Below, piece after piece: positions 43,785 through 58,700 of a DNA stretch of 64,000 bases. The position numbers and the translations under genes were made by a program. Under the pieces are notes generated by a model. It was not told the DNA's origin, made no database searches, and saw only the letters and a list, made by a program, of their open reading frames with translations. Each line of letters begins with the position of its first letter. Position 1 is the first letter of the stretch. The DNA is from Strix aluco (lineage: Eukaryota; Chordata; Aves; Strigiformes; Strigidae): positions 18,999,501 to 19,063,500 of the forward strand of contig NC_133937.1 in the NCBI RefSeq assembly GCF_031877795.1. The letters run 5' to 3'.

Positions 43785-46700
43785 CTGGAGGAAGAAAAGA
43801 GCACAAAACACAGTCTCATCAAAGGCCCTACCTCTCAACAAAGACTCGTCATCCCAATTTTGGGCCAGCTGTAGGGAGAGAAGACCTCCAGCATGAAGTG
43901 CACGTACAACAGGAAAGGTAATTAACCACTGCATCAAACTACCATAAACCAGTGAATTCTCCAGTTACTCATAAATCCATTGACCCACACAGTGTAGAGA
44001 AGCTTGGTCCTTTTGGTACAGAACATGGAGGGAAAGAGATGGGGTTCCTGCCACATTATGCTCTGAACAAACAGAGCAGCAGCTTAGAAGGAAAACTCAT
44101 TCTTTGCATTTGTCCTGCAGTTGGAATTCTGACTCCAAGAATTTTACCAGCAGTAAGTTGAAGCACGTTAAAAAACTGGGGACCAAAATAATTATTTTCT
44201 GCTCATGCACTGCACAAAGGTATCCCTGTGCTTGTGCAAAATGTGTGTGCTTTGGTGCAGTTTCCCTGCAGCCAGTCAGGAAGATGCCTCCTTACCAGTC
44301 TCTCATGCTCTGCTGCTCAGAGCATGTTTCATCTGTTTACAGTGGCAGGGATTTTAAAAAAGTGAACCTTGGTACAACACACGCACCTCTGGGCTGCCAC
44401 AGATAGAAGATCAAGTTGCTGTGTCTGTCCACAGCACATCTCTGCTTCCACCATAACCAGCCTGTTCCATGTGTGGGCCAATACACAGGCTAAGTTTCAT
44501 CACCTCATTTTCTGAGGGTGGATGAAGAACAGAATGGGTTGCTGCTCAACCAAACACCTTCAATTTAAACAAAAGAACTGAGCAGGAATGTCTGATATCA
44601 AGAATCCTCTGAGCTGATAAGGAATCTGGCATTTATGGTATGGTGTCAATAATGGTCTGGGAACTGGTTAGCACAATTTACAACCACTTAAAATTCAAGC
44701 TAAGCTTATTTGGGAGAAAAGCGTGTCTTGTTTCGCCTGGTAAACAACGCAGTGAGATTTGATGACATCTTATTGCACTGGGGTACTGGCAGGCAACCAG
44801 CTTACCTGTGCTGTGCTTTGCCTGGAAACCTTTTCTTTGCACAGAAGCATCGGAGTAAAACCTGAGGAACATCTTGTTGGTAGAAGCCACTACAGGGTCT
44901 GGTTTCTTACTGCCACAGAAGCGGCCAAGGATAGGTGACTTGCTGTTGGGCCCATCATACATTTCCAAGTGGTCATAGGCACATTCTTGGTGCTGTTCAA
45001 TCTCAAACTCATTGAAGGTCTACAGCAAGAATAAGGAGAATTATGACAGACATTTATAAATCTGAATATGCAGTTTAGCAGAGGATGAAATGTCAAGTGA
45101 GAAACAGGTCAAATGGTATGCCTGTCCCACTCATCTCACAAACTAGAAAAGAGTAGTGCACTTTCAGACAAGAGTGATCTCAGGGTGGCAAAGCTCAGAA
45201 GTTCATATGAATGTGCCATGTAGCCTTAGCTTTGCTGCCTCACATGGGTGTATGACAACAGTTTTCAATTGCAAGCCTTATATACTCTTAATTTTCTGCT
45301 GGGAACCCTGCCTAGCACACTGAATGGGCATTTCTTCAATACTACTTTCACTGAGCACAGGGATCCAGGCATTATTTCCCCCAGTGAATGGGCCATCTGC
45401 ACAGCTTTGGACAAGTCCTGCCATATGCATCAGGCCACACTGTAAAATGGGCCAGACACTTCTCCCTCGGCAGGGCTGGGGACTGGCCCTGCCACCACCT
45501 TACGCAGAGATGGTCCCAACAGAATGGGTCACAAGGAGGGGTAGGGGCAAGAGGGCATATTAGACCTTCTGTTAAAAGAGTGCACAATGCTCCACAGTTG
45601 TCACCTGCTGAAGTCTCCTCCAAGCTGCCTCACCCCTGCCTCACGTCCCTCTGAGACCTTCTGCCCTTTTGCAGGCCAGGGGCAGCCTCCTGGGATGTCC
45701 TCCTCTGAACACCCCACACAGGACCTTTGCGGGTCAACCTCCCACTCACACAGTGGCAGGGGAAAGTCACTTCAGTTCCTCACAATCCAGTCTGCTTCTC
45801 CCCTCGCACTCCCACTCATTGGTTACTCACTACTTTCACTCGGTGGCCAGGTGTTGTAGAGATGTCCCAGGTGCACTCTTTCCGACTGGGGTACTTGTCA
45901 GGCCAGTTTGGACTGCTCATCATTCCTTCTGCACCACTCAGCTTGTGCTCGCAACCAGCTTAAGAGAGAGATCACAAGATGGAGGCATCGGGGCAGGTCT
46001 CACATGGGAACCATGTAATCTCCTACATGCTCCTCTCTGCCCACCGAGACCCTCAACAAGGCAGAAACAGTGAAGGCTTCAGTCACTAACAAGACCTTTT
46101 AGTGTTACTGCATATTTCTGATAGGCTTGTCCTCCACTTTTTTGAGCTAACTTGGAAGCTGGTGAAATGGACCATCTCATTCCCCTGGGCCTCATTAAGC
46201 TCAGAATCACAGAATCATTTAGGTTGGAAAAGACCCTTGGGATCATCAAGTCCAACCATCAGCCCTACTCTACAAAGTTCTCCCCTACACCATATCCCCC
46301 AACTTCTCATCTAAATGACCCTTAAACACACCCAGGGATGGTGACTCCACCACCTCCCTGGGCAGCCTACTCCACTGTCTGACCACTCTTCCTGGGAAAA
46401 ATTTTTTCCTAGTGTCCAGTCTAAACCTCCCCTGTTGCAGTTTAAAGCCATTCCCTCTTGTTCTATAGCTAATTACCTGTGAGAAGAGACCAGCACCAAC
46501 CTCTCTACAATGTCCTTTCAGGAAGTTGTAGAGAGTGATGAGGTCTCCCCTTAGCCTTCTCTTCCTCAAACTAAACAGTCCCAGCTCCTTCAATCGCTCC
46601 TCATAGGGTTTATTCTCCAGGTCCTTCACCAGCTTCGTTGCCCTCCTCTGCACTCGCTCCAGCACCTCGATATCTCTCTCGTATTGAGGTGCCCGAAACT

Positions 46701-49700
46701 GGACACAATACTCAAGGTGTGGCCTCACCAGTGCAGAGTACAGGGGGACTATCACCTCCCTACTTCTGCTGGTCACACTATTTCTAATACAAGCCAGGAT
46801 GCCGTTGGCTTTCTTGGCCACCTGGGCACACTGCTGGCTCATGTTCAGCTGCTTGTCAATTAGAACCCCCCGATCTCTTTCTTCCAGACAGCTCTGCAGC
46901 CACACCTCCCCAAGCCTCATCCACCTCCTCACTCCCAAACATATTCTCCTGCTCCTCCATCTCATCTGCCCTATTCCCAGTGACATGGTGTCCAACGCCT
47001 CCACCATGTTGACTCTGGTGTTGTCTCAGCCTTGAGTTGTTTTGCCAACTTGGAAAGCTGAATCAGCTCATAGAAAGATCAGACAAGGACCAGAGACCAT
47101 ACACAGGAAGGCCATAGCAACACACAGCTGCAGTAGGGCTGCAGGAAGAAAGGTAACTTTGGCAGCAGCGAGCGGTTAGATCAGCTTATCCTTTCTCTTC
47201 TGACTCAAATCCAACAATTAAATGAAGCAGCAGTGACTAGTCTAATGGTCATGTTCCACAGCTGCTCCTTTCGCTAGCCCAACTTCTTTCTCCCACCCTG
47301 TTCATCCCCTGTGGCCACATAGAGGATCAGACTGGGGAATGGATCCAGCTGAAAACAAGCCCTCTTTTTCCTTTTTCTAAGTAGTTTTTCAGCTAGCTGG
47401 GGCTTTTTCAGTGTCCCAGTCTGGTACACTGTACAAACACCCTTCCAGCACTGGGCAGGAAGCACCCTGGCTCAAATGGTGTTTGAAGCACCTTGTCTTT
47501 CCTGAGGGTAGGGAGCAGGGACCTTACCTTCTTTACAATCGTGGCCATTTTCATGCAGCATGAAGCCATTTCTGCACTGGCATATGTAGCTCCCAAAGGT
47601 GTTGATACATTCGTGCTGGCAACCACCATTGTCTTTGGAGCATTCATCTTTGTCTGGGCAAAATAAAACCGACGAACATTGAGTTGACAGTGAGAAACAG
47701 ACTATCACAGTCGCCAGCTGGGAGTCCCATACCCAGACTGGCAGATACTAGTGCAAACCTCCAACTTCTGCTGTTGGATTAGTCCAGTCAACTTTTTATC
47801 CCAGATACAATTCTCTTCAATTATCTTTCATTCCATAAAATGCATCATAATTGTGGTTTATTATATAATGCAGGTTTTGAATAGTTAAAGACTCATATCT
47901 AAAAGAAACCTATAGCATTGTCTCATTTTTTTAGAATAGAGTCTAGGAAAAGTATCACACAAATTCACTAGCCTAGGCAAAAAGATACTGGCCAGTCTTT
48001 ATATTTTCAAGTTCCTACATCCTCTGACGAGCCTCCATCTTTAAATAGCTCTGTCCAAGAGCACAAGCAGCCACACAGAGAAGAGGATCTAAGGTACAAG
48101 CTGCCCCCTGAAGCTGAAATATGCCCCAGTGGATGTTCACTCCTATATGTTTAGGACTATGCATTCCTGAATCTCACTTTTCTGAGCATAGGATCTGCTC
48201 ATGGTTTCCAGTCCAATTTAATTTATGAGCAGTTTATCTCCAATTCTTCTTGGGCCAATGCCCTCCCTGGACCTCATTAACCTCATCCATCTCCTCACTC
48301 CCAAATATATTTCTAGACGAAACATACCCCACCTCATCCTTCCTCTTGCTAGATTTAATAAGTCAGACCCCTAGATCTGAATCTATTCTGCAATTGTCTT
48401 AATTCAAGGCTGTTTTGCCTGATCATCCTCCTCAAAAACATTAATAGTCCTCGGTCTCTGCTGAAAACACAGCATGAAATGGCATTTCTACTTCCATATG
48501 ATGTACAATTAACCTCCAGAACTCTCTGCCAACAAAGTACATCACTGATGCCAAGAGCTACAAAGGATTCAGAACAGAGGTTTAGAAACTTCCACTAGGA
48601 TGCACTGCTTTGATGGGAAGGATTGCTATATAGAAGACTTCTGGAAATTTTCTAACTCTTCTTGTTTCAGAAGAAAAAGCTTTTCTTTAATGACTCCAGG
48701 GACAGGAATAACTTCTAGGATTGGGTTCCCCATTGTTTCCTGCTGTGGAAGGGCTGGAGGCATTGATGAAATCCATGCATCTTGCTGACACCACACTATG
48801 AAACTGGACCATATGTTGCACTGAGAAACCAAGGAGAAAGGTGACACAGCACAGAGCAACCATGCTTTTTAGATGTAACTAACTGTGTCAAGTTCTGCCT
48901 GATTTGACAGGAGGTTGAAGAAAATTCACCAAAACAAGAGGTTCAGTCAGAGGAGACAGCTAAGTAAGTGAAAGAATACAGCCACCTACCAGAGAAGTAG
49001 TGAACTTTAAAGCCTTTCTTGGAGACTGTGTTGTCTGATTTGAACTCCAGTCTCATGTTGTTACCATACGATGTGATTACTTCAGGCTTCTCTGAGCCAC
49101 AGAATTTGCCATGCAGCTTGGAGTCAGAAGCTAACCCACTACGAACCTCGACATAGTCGTATTTACAGACCTGTCAAGAGAGGAGGAGATTTCTTAGCTC
49201 CATGGACTTGGAACAGAGCATTTCATTGGAAGGGGACAGAGGCTTGACTGAGAGGGAACAGAAACAGCCTTATACTCAAACACACTCCTAACTTCCTCAA
49301 ATTCTCCTCCATTAGTGTTCTCACCCCCTTCCCTTGCTGCCCAGGTCTTAACGCATGGGTGTGTTTATCACCATTTAATTTAGCTAAAATAATTACTCCC
49401 ATATTATCCAAGAAATTGACAGTGTTGAATAAATGTCCTAGTTTCATCTGGGATAGAGTTAATTTTTCTTCTTAGTATCTAGAATAGTGATGTGTTTTGG
49501 ATTCAGTATGGGATTGGGTATGAGAATAATGTTGATAATACACTGATGTTTTCAGTTGTTGCCAAGAGATCATGCACTCTCCAACTCCCCACGTCCTGCC
49601 TGTGTGTACCAGAAGCTGGGAGGAAGCACAGCCAGAGCACCAGACTCAAATTAGCCAATGAAATATTCCATATCATGTAATGTCATGCTCAGTATATAAA

Positions 49701-52700
49701 GGAGGGGCAGCTGGGAAGGAGAGGGTTCTTTCTCACTTCTGGGATTGTGATTGCAGGATCTTGGTATTTTGGGATTGCTAGCCGGGAACAGTCTGGGCAT
49801 CAGTCGGTGGGTGGTGAGAAATCACACTGTGAATTACCCATTTGTACTTTCTATTATTGTTATTGTTTTATTTTATTACAATTATTAAACTGTTTCTTTC
49901 TCAACCTGTGAGTCTCCCTTTACCTCTCCAATTAACTCCCCCATCCCCTGGGCGGGGGGAGGGTGAGTGAGCAACTGCGTGATGTTTGGCTGCCGGCCGG
50001 GTTTAAATCACAACTAACTTCAGCAGCCTGCTGAATTAAGGAAGAGCCACTGCTCCCATTTACAGTGGGGAAAGCAAGACCTGAATACTTTGTTCAAATT
50101 CCACCCTGCCCTTGGCAGGGGAGAGAACAAACTCTTACTGGTTATTTTTTTTATCCTTGAAGAACTCTACTTCATTTTTCATTTCCAATTATTCTCCCAC
50201 AAAGGCAGCTCTGGGGAAGAGGGGAGATGGGACACCCATTAGGGATGGAAAACACCTACAATTATGCAAAACTGGTAGAGAAAAGAAGCCCACTGATAAC
50301 AGAACAGCTTTAATCCTTCCATTCCATACAGAAAGCAGATCCAGACTTCAAGAGGAACAATTACTGTTATTGGCTTATTATATCAAGGGTGGGGAAACAA
50401 CTAGAAGCTCCACCAGTAAGACAGAGTCTCCTCTTCCTTGTACCCCAAGGATTTATCCAGTTCTGAGTTAGCCAGTAGTCACACCTCTGAGATGCAGGGA
50501 CTGGTTACGTACATCATTGCCTTCCAGCTCAAACACTTCGAACTGCAGAGAGATCCGGTACTGGGCTGGAGCTACCACCTGCCAGACGCAGTTTTTGTTA
50601 GTAGGATATTCCTTGGGCCATCCAGGGCTAGTAATGGTCCCATTGAGCTTGGTGATGAAGCCCCCACAGGCAGCTGGAGAGGCAATAAATGAACACAAGT
50701 TTTACTTGGTTCTGTTCAGACACACAAACTGGGCCACACTGTTAGCTTAGGAAATTAATCGGATCCTGGTTGGTGGCATATTTCAAATCCTGGTCTCCAG
50801 AACAGGTTTAAAATGTTGGGAGCTGCAAAGAAGACAGAAACCTCACCTGCTATAAATCACCAGTGAAACCACACTGCCAGGCTATGGTCCTGGGAGCCAC
50901 TTAAACCATGTAAGATTGATCTTCTTTTTACCGTAGCCTTGGGCTTACTATGGATCAGTTGACTTGACATGCACAATACGGTTGTAAAGGCCAGCGTGGT
51001 AAATTCACCCACATTCAGTCCTACAAACCTTACTATTTCAAGTTTATCAGTAATGGAATAATTAGAAGATAATGCAATCCTAGGGAAGACACCCCTGTCA
51101 ACTCTTCGTGGCTTAGTATATGTGGACTGCATCTTCTCTAAGGAAAACTGAAAACAAAGCCAAAGACTTAGCTTTATTATCCTGTTTCCTTCAAAAATTG
51201 AGGACATCTTAGCTTCACCCTCTTGTTGGAGGGTATGGATTTTACCTCAAAGGAATTAACCTCAGTTTATTCTTTTGCCGCAAAATTCTATTTGCAATGA
51301 AGCAATTTTTTCTTGCTCTTTCTTGGGAGCAATGAGATGCAGCCAGATCTTCAAAACCCACAGGGATAAAAGCTTCCTGCGTTTTGTTCCCAGAATCATT
51401 TTGCATTAAGAGAACTAACCCAAGGGAGCAGCTTCAATATAAGAAGTGTAGCAAGCAAGTGTGTCTGCAGAACCAAAAGCAATTTACTCTGATGTGCATC
51501 ACTACAATATCAAAGACTATCCTTCCTGTATTGCCCACAAATGAAGTTTAAAATAAGAGGTTGAGTGCTCAACAAACACTTGCCAAATTAAACCAACCGG
51601 CTTGCTCAAAATTGCAAGAAATTATTAAATAAAAGTAAAGCTTCCAAAAGCCTTTTGCACACATTTAACTCTGCCCTCACCAAGTCGATAGCAACCTTCC
51701 CCAAACAGTCTGACAAAAGTAGAAGTCAGGGCAAACCAGGTGACATTGAGAGCACCACTCACAGCGTGTGGAGCTCCCTATACATCTCAGCTGAAAGGCA
51801 GAGCTACGAGACAAGAACAAGGTGTAGATTCTCACCACACCAACACCTGTATTGTTGGTGGGAGCAAACACTTGTTGCAAGAGATTAACTGTATAAATAG
51901 AAAGTGAACAGAAACAGTTTCTATCGAAGATGGGGGTTCCCCCCCCATAACAGAAGGGAATTTACTCCTCAGTATGGAGAATGTCTGTTTTGCGCACATG
52001 CAAAACATTTATATTTTATTCTACAAAAGAAATTTCTTTAAAAAAATAATAAATTCAGTCTTAGATTGAAATACTTTTGGGCCACTCAGTGGTTAGGTTT
52101 TAATACCCACCCTCCTTATGCTGCACGGTGGGAGATGTGGTCTGAACAGGGATCTCTGGCAATGAAGAACAACTGGTTTTAGAGATGTTTAGCAGTAGAG
52201 AATCAGAATATTTTCAGTATTTCAACCAAAACTTGTTTTTCGATGGAAGACGTTGACAAAAATAAATTTTTCAGTGGGAGAAGGTAAACAGAAAGAAAGA
52301 GGATGTAGGGGCAAGGAAAACAATCTCCAAGATGGTTCAACTTCATTATTAGCTGTAGTACCCATCCTACAGACAGATGGCTCAATCTGTAGGTTACTCA
52401 CCTTCACAGCTTTTTTTATCAGCTGTCAGCTCATAGCCAGGCTCGCAGGTGCATTTGTAACTGCCCAGTGTGTTCTCACAGTGCTGCTCACACCCACCAT
52501 TGTCCGGCAGCGAACATTCATCCATCTCTGTCAGGAGAAAACCAGAACAAGTCACACTTTCCTGACCACACATACCCCCTCATATTCCTCATGCAACACA
52601 TCCGGACAGAAGAACCAGAGCACCAGCTGATGAGCTGAGCCCACAGAGCAGGCAACTAACAAGTGCTAAAGCAAGCTTACCACCAAAACCATAAAGGACT

Positions 52701-55700
52701 ACAATTACTGTTACTAGTCAAGAGTGCTTTTTCTGGACAGGAGCAGGAAAACACAGTCTCCTGTAAAGAATTCACTGCCTTTTATTCTCATTTGCCCCTG
52801 TTTTTTTCTTTTGCTTTTTAAATTCCTCGTGCTCTTCAGTGACCTGAGCTAGCAGGAACCAGCCCATTATGATGCCCACAGCAATCGAACTGCAGGATGC
52901 CACACCCCACTGAACAGGGTGCAGAAAGGGAGCTGGGAGGACATGCAAGTAGTTCTTTCTTTTCACAGACACATGAAGTCTTGCTACCCTAGACTTTGAA
53001 GTCAGGTTCTTCCAATCACATCTCAACGACCTGAACTGACATTTTAATATACAGATAGCCAGAGGTACTGGCTTCTCACCTTGACCCCTGATTCCACGTG
53101 CATCCCTTAATAGATGGTTTTATTAAAATGGTTGTGGTGGGTTGGCCTCAGCTCACAGTCAAACACCCACCCAGCTGCTTGCTCACTCCCCAGCTCGCCA
53201 CTCCAGTGGAATGGGGGAAAAACATGAGCAAGGAAGCTCCTGAGTTAAGACAGGGAAATTACCCATCAGTTACTGTTGTGGGCAAAACAAACTCAACTTT
53301 GGGGAATTTAACTTAATTTATTATCAATTAATATAAATATTGGAATACTGATTCTGGTATTGGGAAACAAAAACCTGAAAAAAAACCCCATCTTAAAACA
53401 CCTTTCTGCCCCCTTTCCCAGGCTCAACTTCATTCCAGACTCCTCTCCCCCTGCCTTGTATCAGTGCAGCTTACATTCAGTCCCTTCAGCAAAACCACAA
53501 GTGTGCAATGGCAGGAGGAGATGGGGAGCTACAGTCAGTACATGACTCTGCTGCTCCTTCCTTCTCATACTTCCCCCCTGCTCCAGCATGGGTCCTCCAC
53601 AGGTTGCAGGGAATATCTGCTCTGCCATGAAGCATCTCTACATTCTTCTCCTCTGACCTTGGTGTTACCTCAGCTGTTTCACACTTTTTGTTCCCTTCTC
53701 CTCTCTCTCTCTCTCTCCATCATTTTTGACCTTTCTTAAACACGTTCTCACAGAGGTGCCACCAGCTCAGCTGATGGGATCAGCTGTGTCCTGCAGTGGG
53801 TCCACTGAGGAGCCAGCTTGAAACATCTGTCTGGCATGGGGCAGCCCCTACAGCCTCCCACTGCCAAGACCTTGACATCTACACCCGATATAATGTTCCA
53901 GTAACAGTTACTGTTACGTAGCTCACATAGGAACAGTCTTGACTAGATGATCACTGTAGGTTCCTTCCAACCGAAATATTCTGTTCCCTTCTATTGATAA
54001 CACTGTCTTCCTGCAAAGCCCTCCCACAGTCAGGAACCCCCAACTGCAATAGTTTCAGTCCAAACAAATTTTATGTTCTGGTTTCTGTTTGTGGATTCAC
54101 TATGAAGATAGTAGAGTATTTCTTTGCTGCTCCATGCTTGGGTACAGGTTCAATAGCGTCTAATCTGGCTGTTAAATCACTTGCTTGAGAGAAGAGAGAG
54201 TCTACAACTCCTGCAGATCATCAAACACCCCTGTGATCAGTCTTTACCACAGAAGGACATGTCCTGGCTATGAGCAGGTATATTTTGCAAAGTATTGTCT
54301 TTCCTCTAATGCTCGCCATGAGGAAGGAAGGCACAACAATGTGAGTGTAAGACAAGCACATCACTACTAAGGCTTCAACCATATACAAAACAGGCTCCAG
54401 TGATACAATTTGTTACAAAAATGAAGATAAGTAATAAAGAATAATCCTAGAGCTTTCCCTTGAGATATACCTGATGGGATGGACATGAGGTAATTGCTTT
54501 TTATATTCTCCTGACATTGTCTCTTGGATGTGACCAATGGCTTACCCTCTCTGAGCTGTCTTATTCAATCTTAGCTGTTTGCAGGTTTATTTTCTCTGAA
54601 AAGTTAGATGTTACCAATGCAAGTTCTCACAAAGCATAACATCCAATTCCATCCTTAACTCTGCTTGGGGTTTTTTAAGCCGAGTTATTTTCTTTCAGTG
54701 TTGTAAGATATGCAATTGAAGCTCTATTCCTGTCATAATTCATTAAGGCAAAGCTGACCCATTGCTCAATTAGCTATGGGTGGCAGCCTGAAGAGTGCAT
54801 GCAGAGCCATTTAATTTGTTCATTTATTTTGTTCATGGAGTGGCTGGTATGGATATGGAGGTACAGGTTGCAGACTTCAGATCCCAGCTTGAAACTCCAC
54901 ATGTTGCCTGTAGGTACGTCTACCCAGCTTTTGCAAACTGACATCAGCTCTGTCCATAATGCAAGCTAGCTAGAAGTTGTGTAGCTATGGCTACTGTGGT
55001 GCTTGGTCCAAGCAAATATATTCTACTCCTCAGCTGGACTCATCGGCATGGATTTAGCAACACCCTAACCATCCATGAGCCACACGGTTTCTGGTTCAAA
55101 CATTTGAAGCGCAAGCAGACACTGCAAGATGTAGTCTGCCAGAAAAAATTCACAGACAATACCTGTGTCTGCAATTGTACTAAGTAGTGAATGTTTATGA
55201 ATTTTTTTACAGAAAAAAGAAATAAATTTATTTCTGACTATCTGTATCACAAGAAAAACATCCCAGGTTCAGTGTGTAACGTTCTTCCCCTACAAACTTG
55301 CAGGTGAACCTCAGATTCTAGAGAATGACTTGCTGCAGGCCAAGAAGTCTCCGTGTAGTGCCAGTCTCTGGAAGACATCTCTGCAGCAGTTAGTCTGCAC
55401 TATCGGCTCCTGCAAGAAGCCAAAATGTCTTTAGGAAGAAGTATTCTCTGTGTCTTTATGGAATCTGAGAAATTTAAACAAGGAAGTCTAGGCACTGTGA
55501 GAGTTTTTCAGGGACTGCAATTAAACATCACAGTATTTGCCAGTGATCTTGCAATAACTCTTTGTCATGGTCCATTAGGATCTCTCAAATCTACAGGACA
55601 AAGTACTCTGTGAATTAAGCTTTATTTAAATATTTTTTTTTTGCGCATAAGTGCACAGATTAAGAATTACGGGTTATAAACTGTGAAACCTTATAACTTG

Positions 55701-58700
55701 AATGGTGAATAAGTGAAGTCATGTGATAGACTAGTCTGAGCAAAGGGGATTGAGCCCTGACACGTTTGTTGTATTTCTTAATAAGCTCATGAAATAAAGT
55801 TTAATTCACAGAGTACATTGTCCTGTAAATTTGAGAGATCCAAACGGACCATGACACCCTTTAACGAAAGACAAAAGTTAAAGTAGACATAAGTAAATTA
55901 TGCAATCCAAATATTGACATTGTAGCTATTATTTCTGTACAACTGTCACTGAACCTAAGAGAAACATGACTATCTACCTCGCAGCAGCTCCGCATGTATT
56001 TTCCCAAATAGTTAGACATTTGGTTCTTGCCTCCATCAAGTCACCAGGATGCTGGTAAAGGACCATGTCTTGGGTCCAGTTCTTAAGAAAAATCTTAAGT
56101 CTTATTCGCATCCTCCTGAAAAGGATCTCAGCTTAGGAATACATTTGTCTCCTAAAGCACTCAGAAATTTTCCCTGGGATTCTACTTGCATTCAAATTTA
56201 CCCTCTCTCCAGAGGTTTCTTTTGGAATAGAACTTAAGCAGAGAGGTGTTTTTAACACTTTGTGCAGTAGTAGCACCTTCTTTGAAAATGTCAGTGTCCC
56301 CTGGCATGGATAAAGGGAGGTCACTTTCTGTCCAGCTGTGCAACGCAAGGCGTTAGTGCCTGTGCTGGTACTGACCCAGTAGGCTTGCTTTCTGTCTTAA
56401 TCAGGGAGGCGGTGTTCATGCCTCAGCATCAAACCCCTCTACACTCTCAAAGCAATTTGAATATAAACTTGATATTGGTGGTTGTACGGACAAGTCTAAT
56501 AGCTCTTAACTACAACTAGATACAATGGTAGCTGATCACTTTGGGATGGCAGTAAGTGAAGGGATGAATACTCTCCAACTTTGACATTGAGGGTACTAGA
56601 TCACATACCTTTAAAGAAGTTTGCTGCGAAGCCTGCTTTATTGATGGTTGCATCAGATGCAAACTTCATCCATACTTTATTTGAAGTGGATTTGATATCT
56701 TCTGGCTTCTCGTAGCCACAGAAGTGACCGATCAGTGGGCTGTATTCAGTGAGGCCATCTCGGATCTCCAGGTAGTCATAAGAACAGGTGTCGTGCCATT
56801 CAATCTGCAATGGGAAAAGAGCGTGCCTGTAGCTCACTAGTATGAGTGCTCTGAGTCAGACTAGTTACCCAGTTAGAATCTGGCCAGAGATCAGCTTCCA
56901 AAGGAGCATCCCAAACAACCAGTCACAACTAGGTACTTGCCTCATGGCTGCCATTGAACGGTCATGCAGTTGAAATTGCATTCAAGCCCAGGTATGTCTC
57001 AGTTCTACTGCTATTTCATGGCTATCCTTCAGTGAAACCCAGTCCCTGACTATCTGCAAGCTGCTTTTCCATGAGAAATTGTAAGGAACAGAGCAGAACA
57101 ACTACAAACAAAAAGGTTCAAGGAATAGATGTGGGGTCACAGCTAGGAGGTAGCGGTGTCAGCCTGTTCCAGGACAAGCACAGTAAGTGTGCACAAGCCA
57201 CAGAAACCTATGGGCTAGATGGGATTTATGCACCAACTCAGGTTCTGTCCACTCCTGTCTGTGACTTATACATCAGAAGTCAGAAACAGATCATTAGGGA
57301 TCTAGCTAAGAGTGTAAGACATCCTATAACCAGTAGGAGAAAACCTTTCTGAGCTCTTCAACGCCTGTCTGCCATCTGGGAATATGGTGTTTCCCTGGAG
57401 AGTCACAAACATCCTGCAATCTGCCAAGGCACAGTGACATCAACAGGAGTTTTTCGCCTGGATTGTGACCATTCAATTTCATTTGGCCAGAGCGAAAATT
57501 TAAGGACTCATGAGGTCCTACTTAACATCATCAACAACTTTGTGTCCCCTCCAATTCCTTCTGTCTAGAGTAACAGTTTTTCAAAACTCATCCTATTTAA
57601 AACTTCACTTCAAAATCTCTGAGCAAACTTCTGGTGAGGAGAAAGGATGTTCTCAAGTATTAAAAAGATTTTTTAAAAAAATTATTATTTACATCACTCT
57701 CTTCTTAATTTAAAGGATCTACATAGGCAAAATAAAATCCATAATATAATATACAATGACATTTCTCACCTCAAATGCTTGGAATGTGATTCCTATGTGA
57801 AAGCCCTCAGAAACTGTGATCTTCCAGATGCACTCTTTGGAAGGTCTGTAGTCATCTGGGTAATTGGGAGATTGGATCTGGCCAGCATCTTTGTGAATTT
57901 CTCCACCGCAAATAGCTTCATAAAAAAAAACATCAAAACTACGAGATTGAAGGTTTTTCCTTAGGTAAAGCCTGCTCCATACATAGCCTTCTTCCTCATT
58001 CAAATCTGTATCAATACCATTTGTTACACAAAGGCAACTACAAATCAAGGAAGTTTTCACCTATCTAACATTTTGTCTTAGTGACAGTGTCTCCTGTCTT
58101 GCTGTGCCAACGTCCTTACAAGATGAACTCACTGGGATAGAGAACTTTTACGGATTTGCATGTTTCACACTCCTGGTCACCTTCATAACTGCTTAAAACC
58201 TGCTACCAGCGCTAAGGACCAAGAAAAGTTGGGGAAAAAAAAATAAATAAAAAACAGTTGCAGATCTAATCCAGCCACACGATGGCAATATTAACAAGCA
58301 TGAGTTGAGCAGTTCACCAGGAGACCATCAGGTTGACTGCTGTGCATGAAAAATTAAGCTTTGTGCTAAATGTTAAGACTAAGTTAAAGATCAAGAAGAG
58401 AAAATTTAATTAAATTCTAGTTTAATACAAAACTAGCAGAGACCTCAAGGACAATAACAGTTCAGCATAATTGTCTGCAAGACTATGCAACAAAGTAAAA
58501 TTGCAGGCTAAAACCAATGTTACCCGGTGATACATTGCACATGTCTAAAGAGTATTTTGGCTGTGTTTAAAGTCAAACAGACAAAAAGCACTGACAGTAA
58601 GTACAAGACAGATGGCACTGCAATGACACCTGTCAGACATCAACCACCTTCACCCTTGGGGTCTCCCCAAAACACATTGCATTAGCAATTCAGATGCGGG

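Noticed and set aside
46285-47007. 240-codon minus-strand frame as a host gene
   Set aside because: It is the C-terminal part of CR1 reverse transcriptase followed by the CR1 3' tail; the first residues are flanking repeat read by chance.
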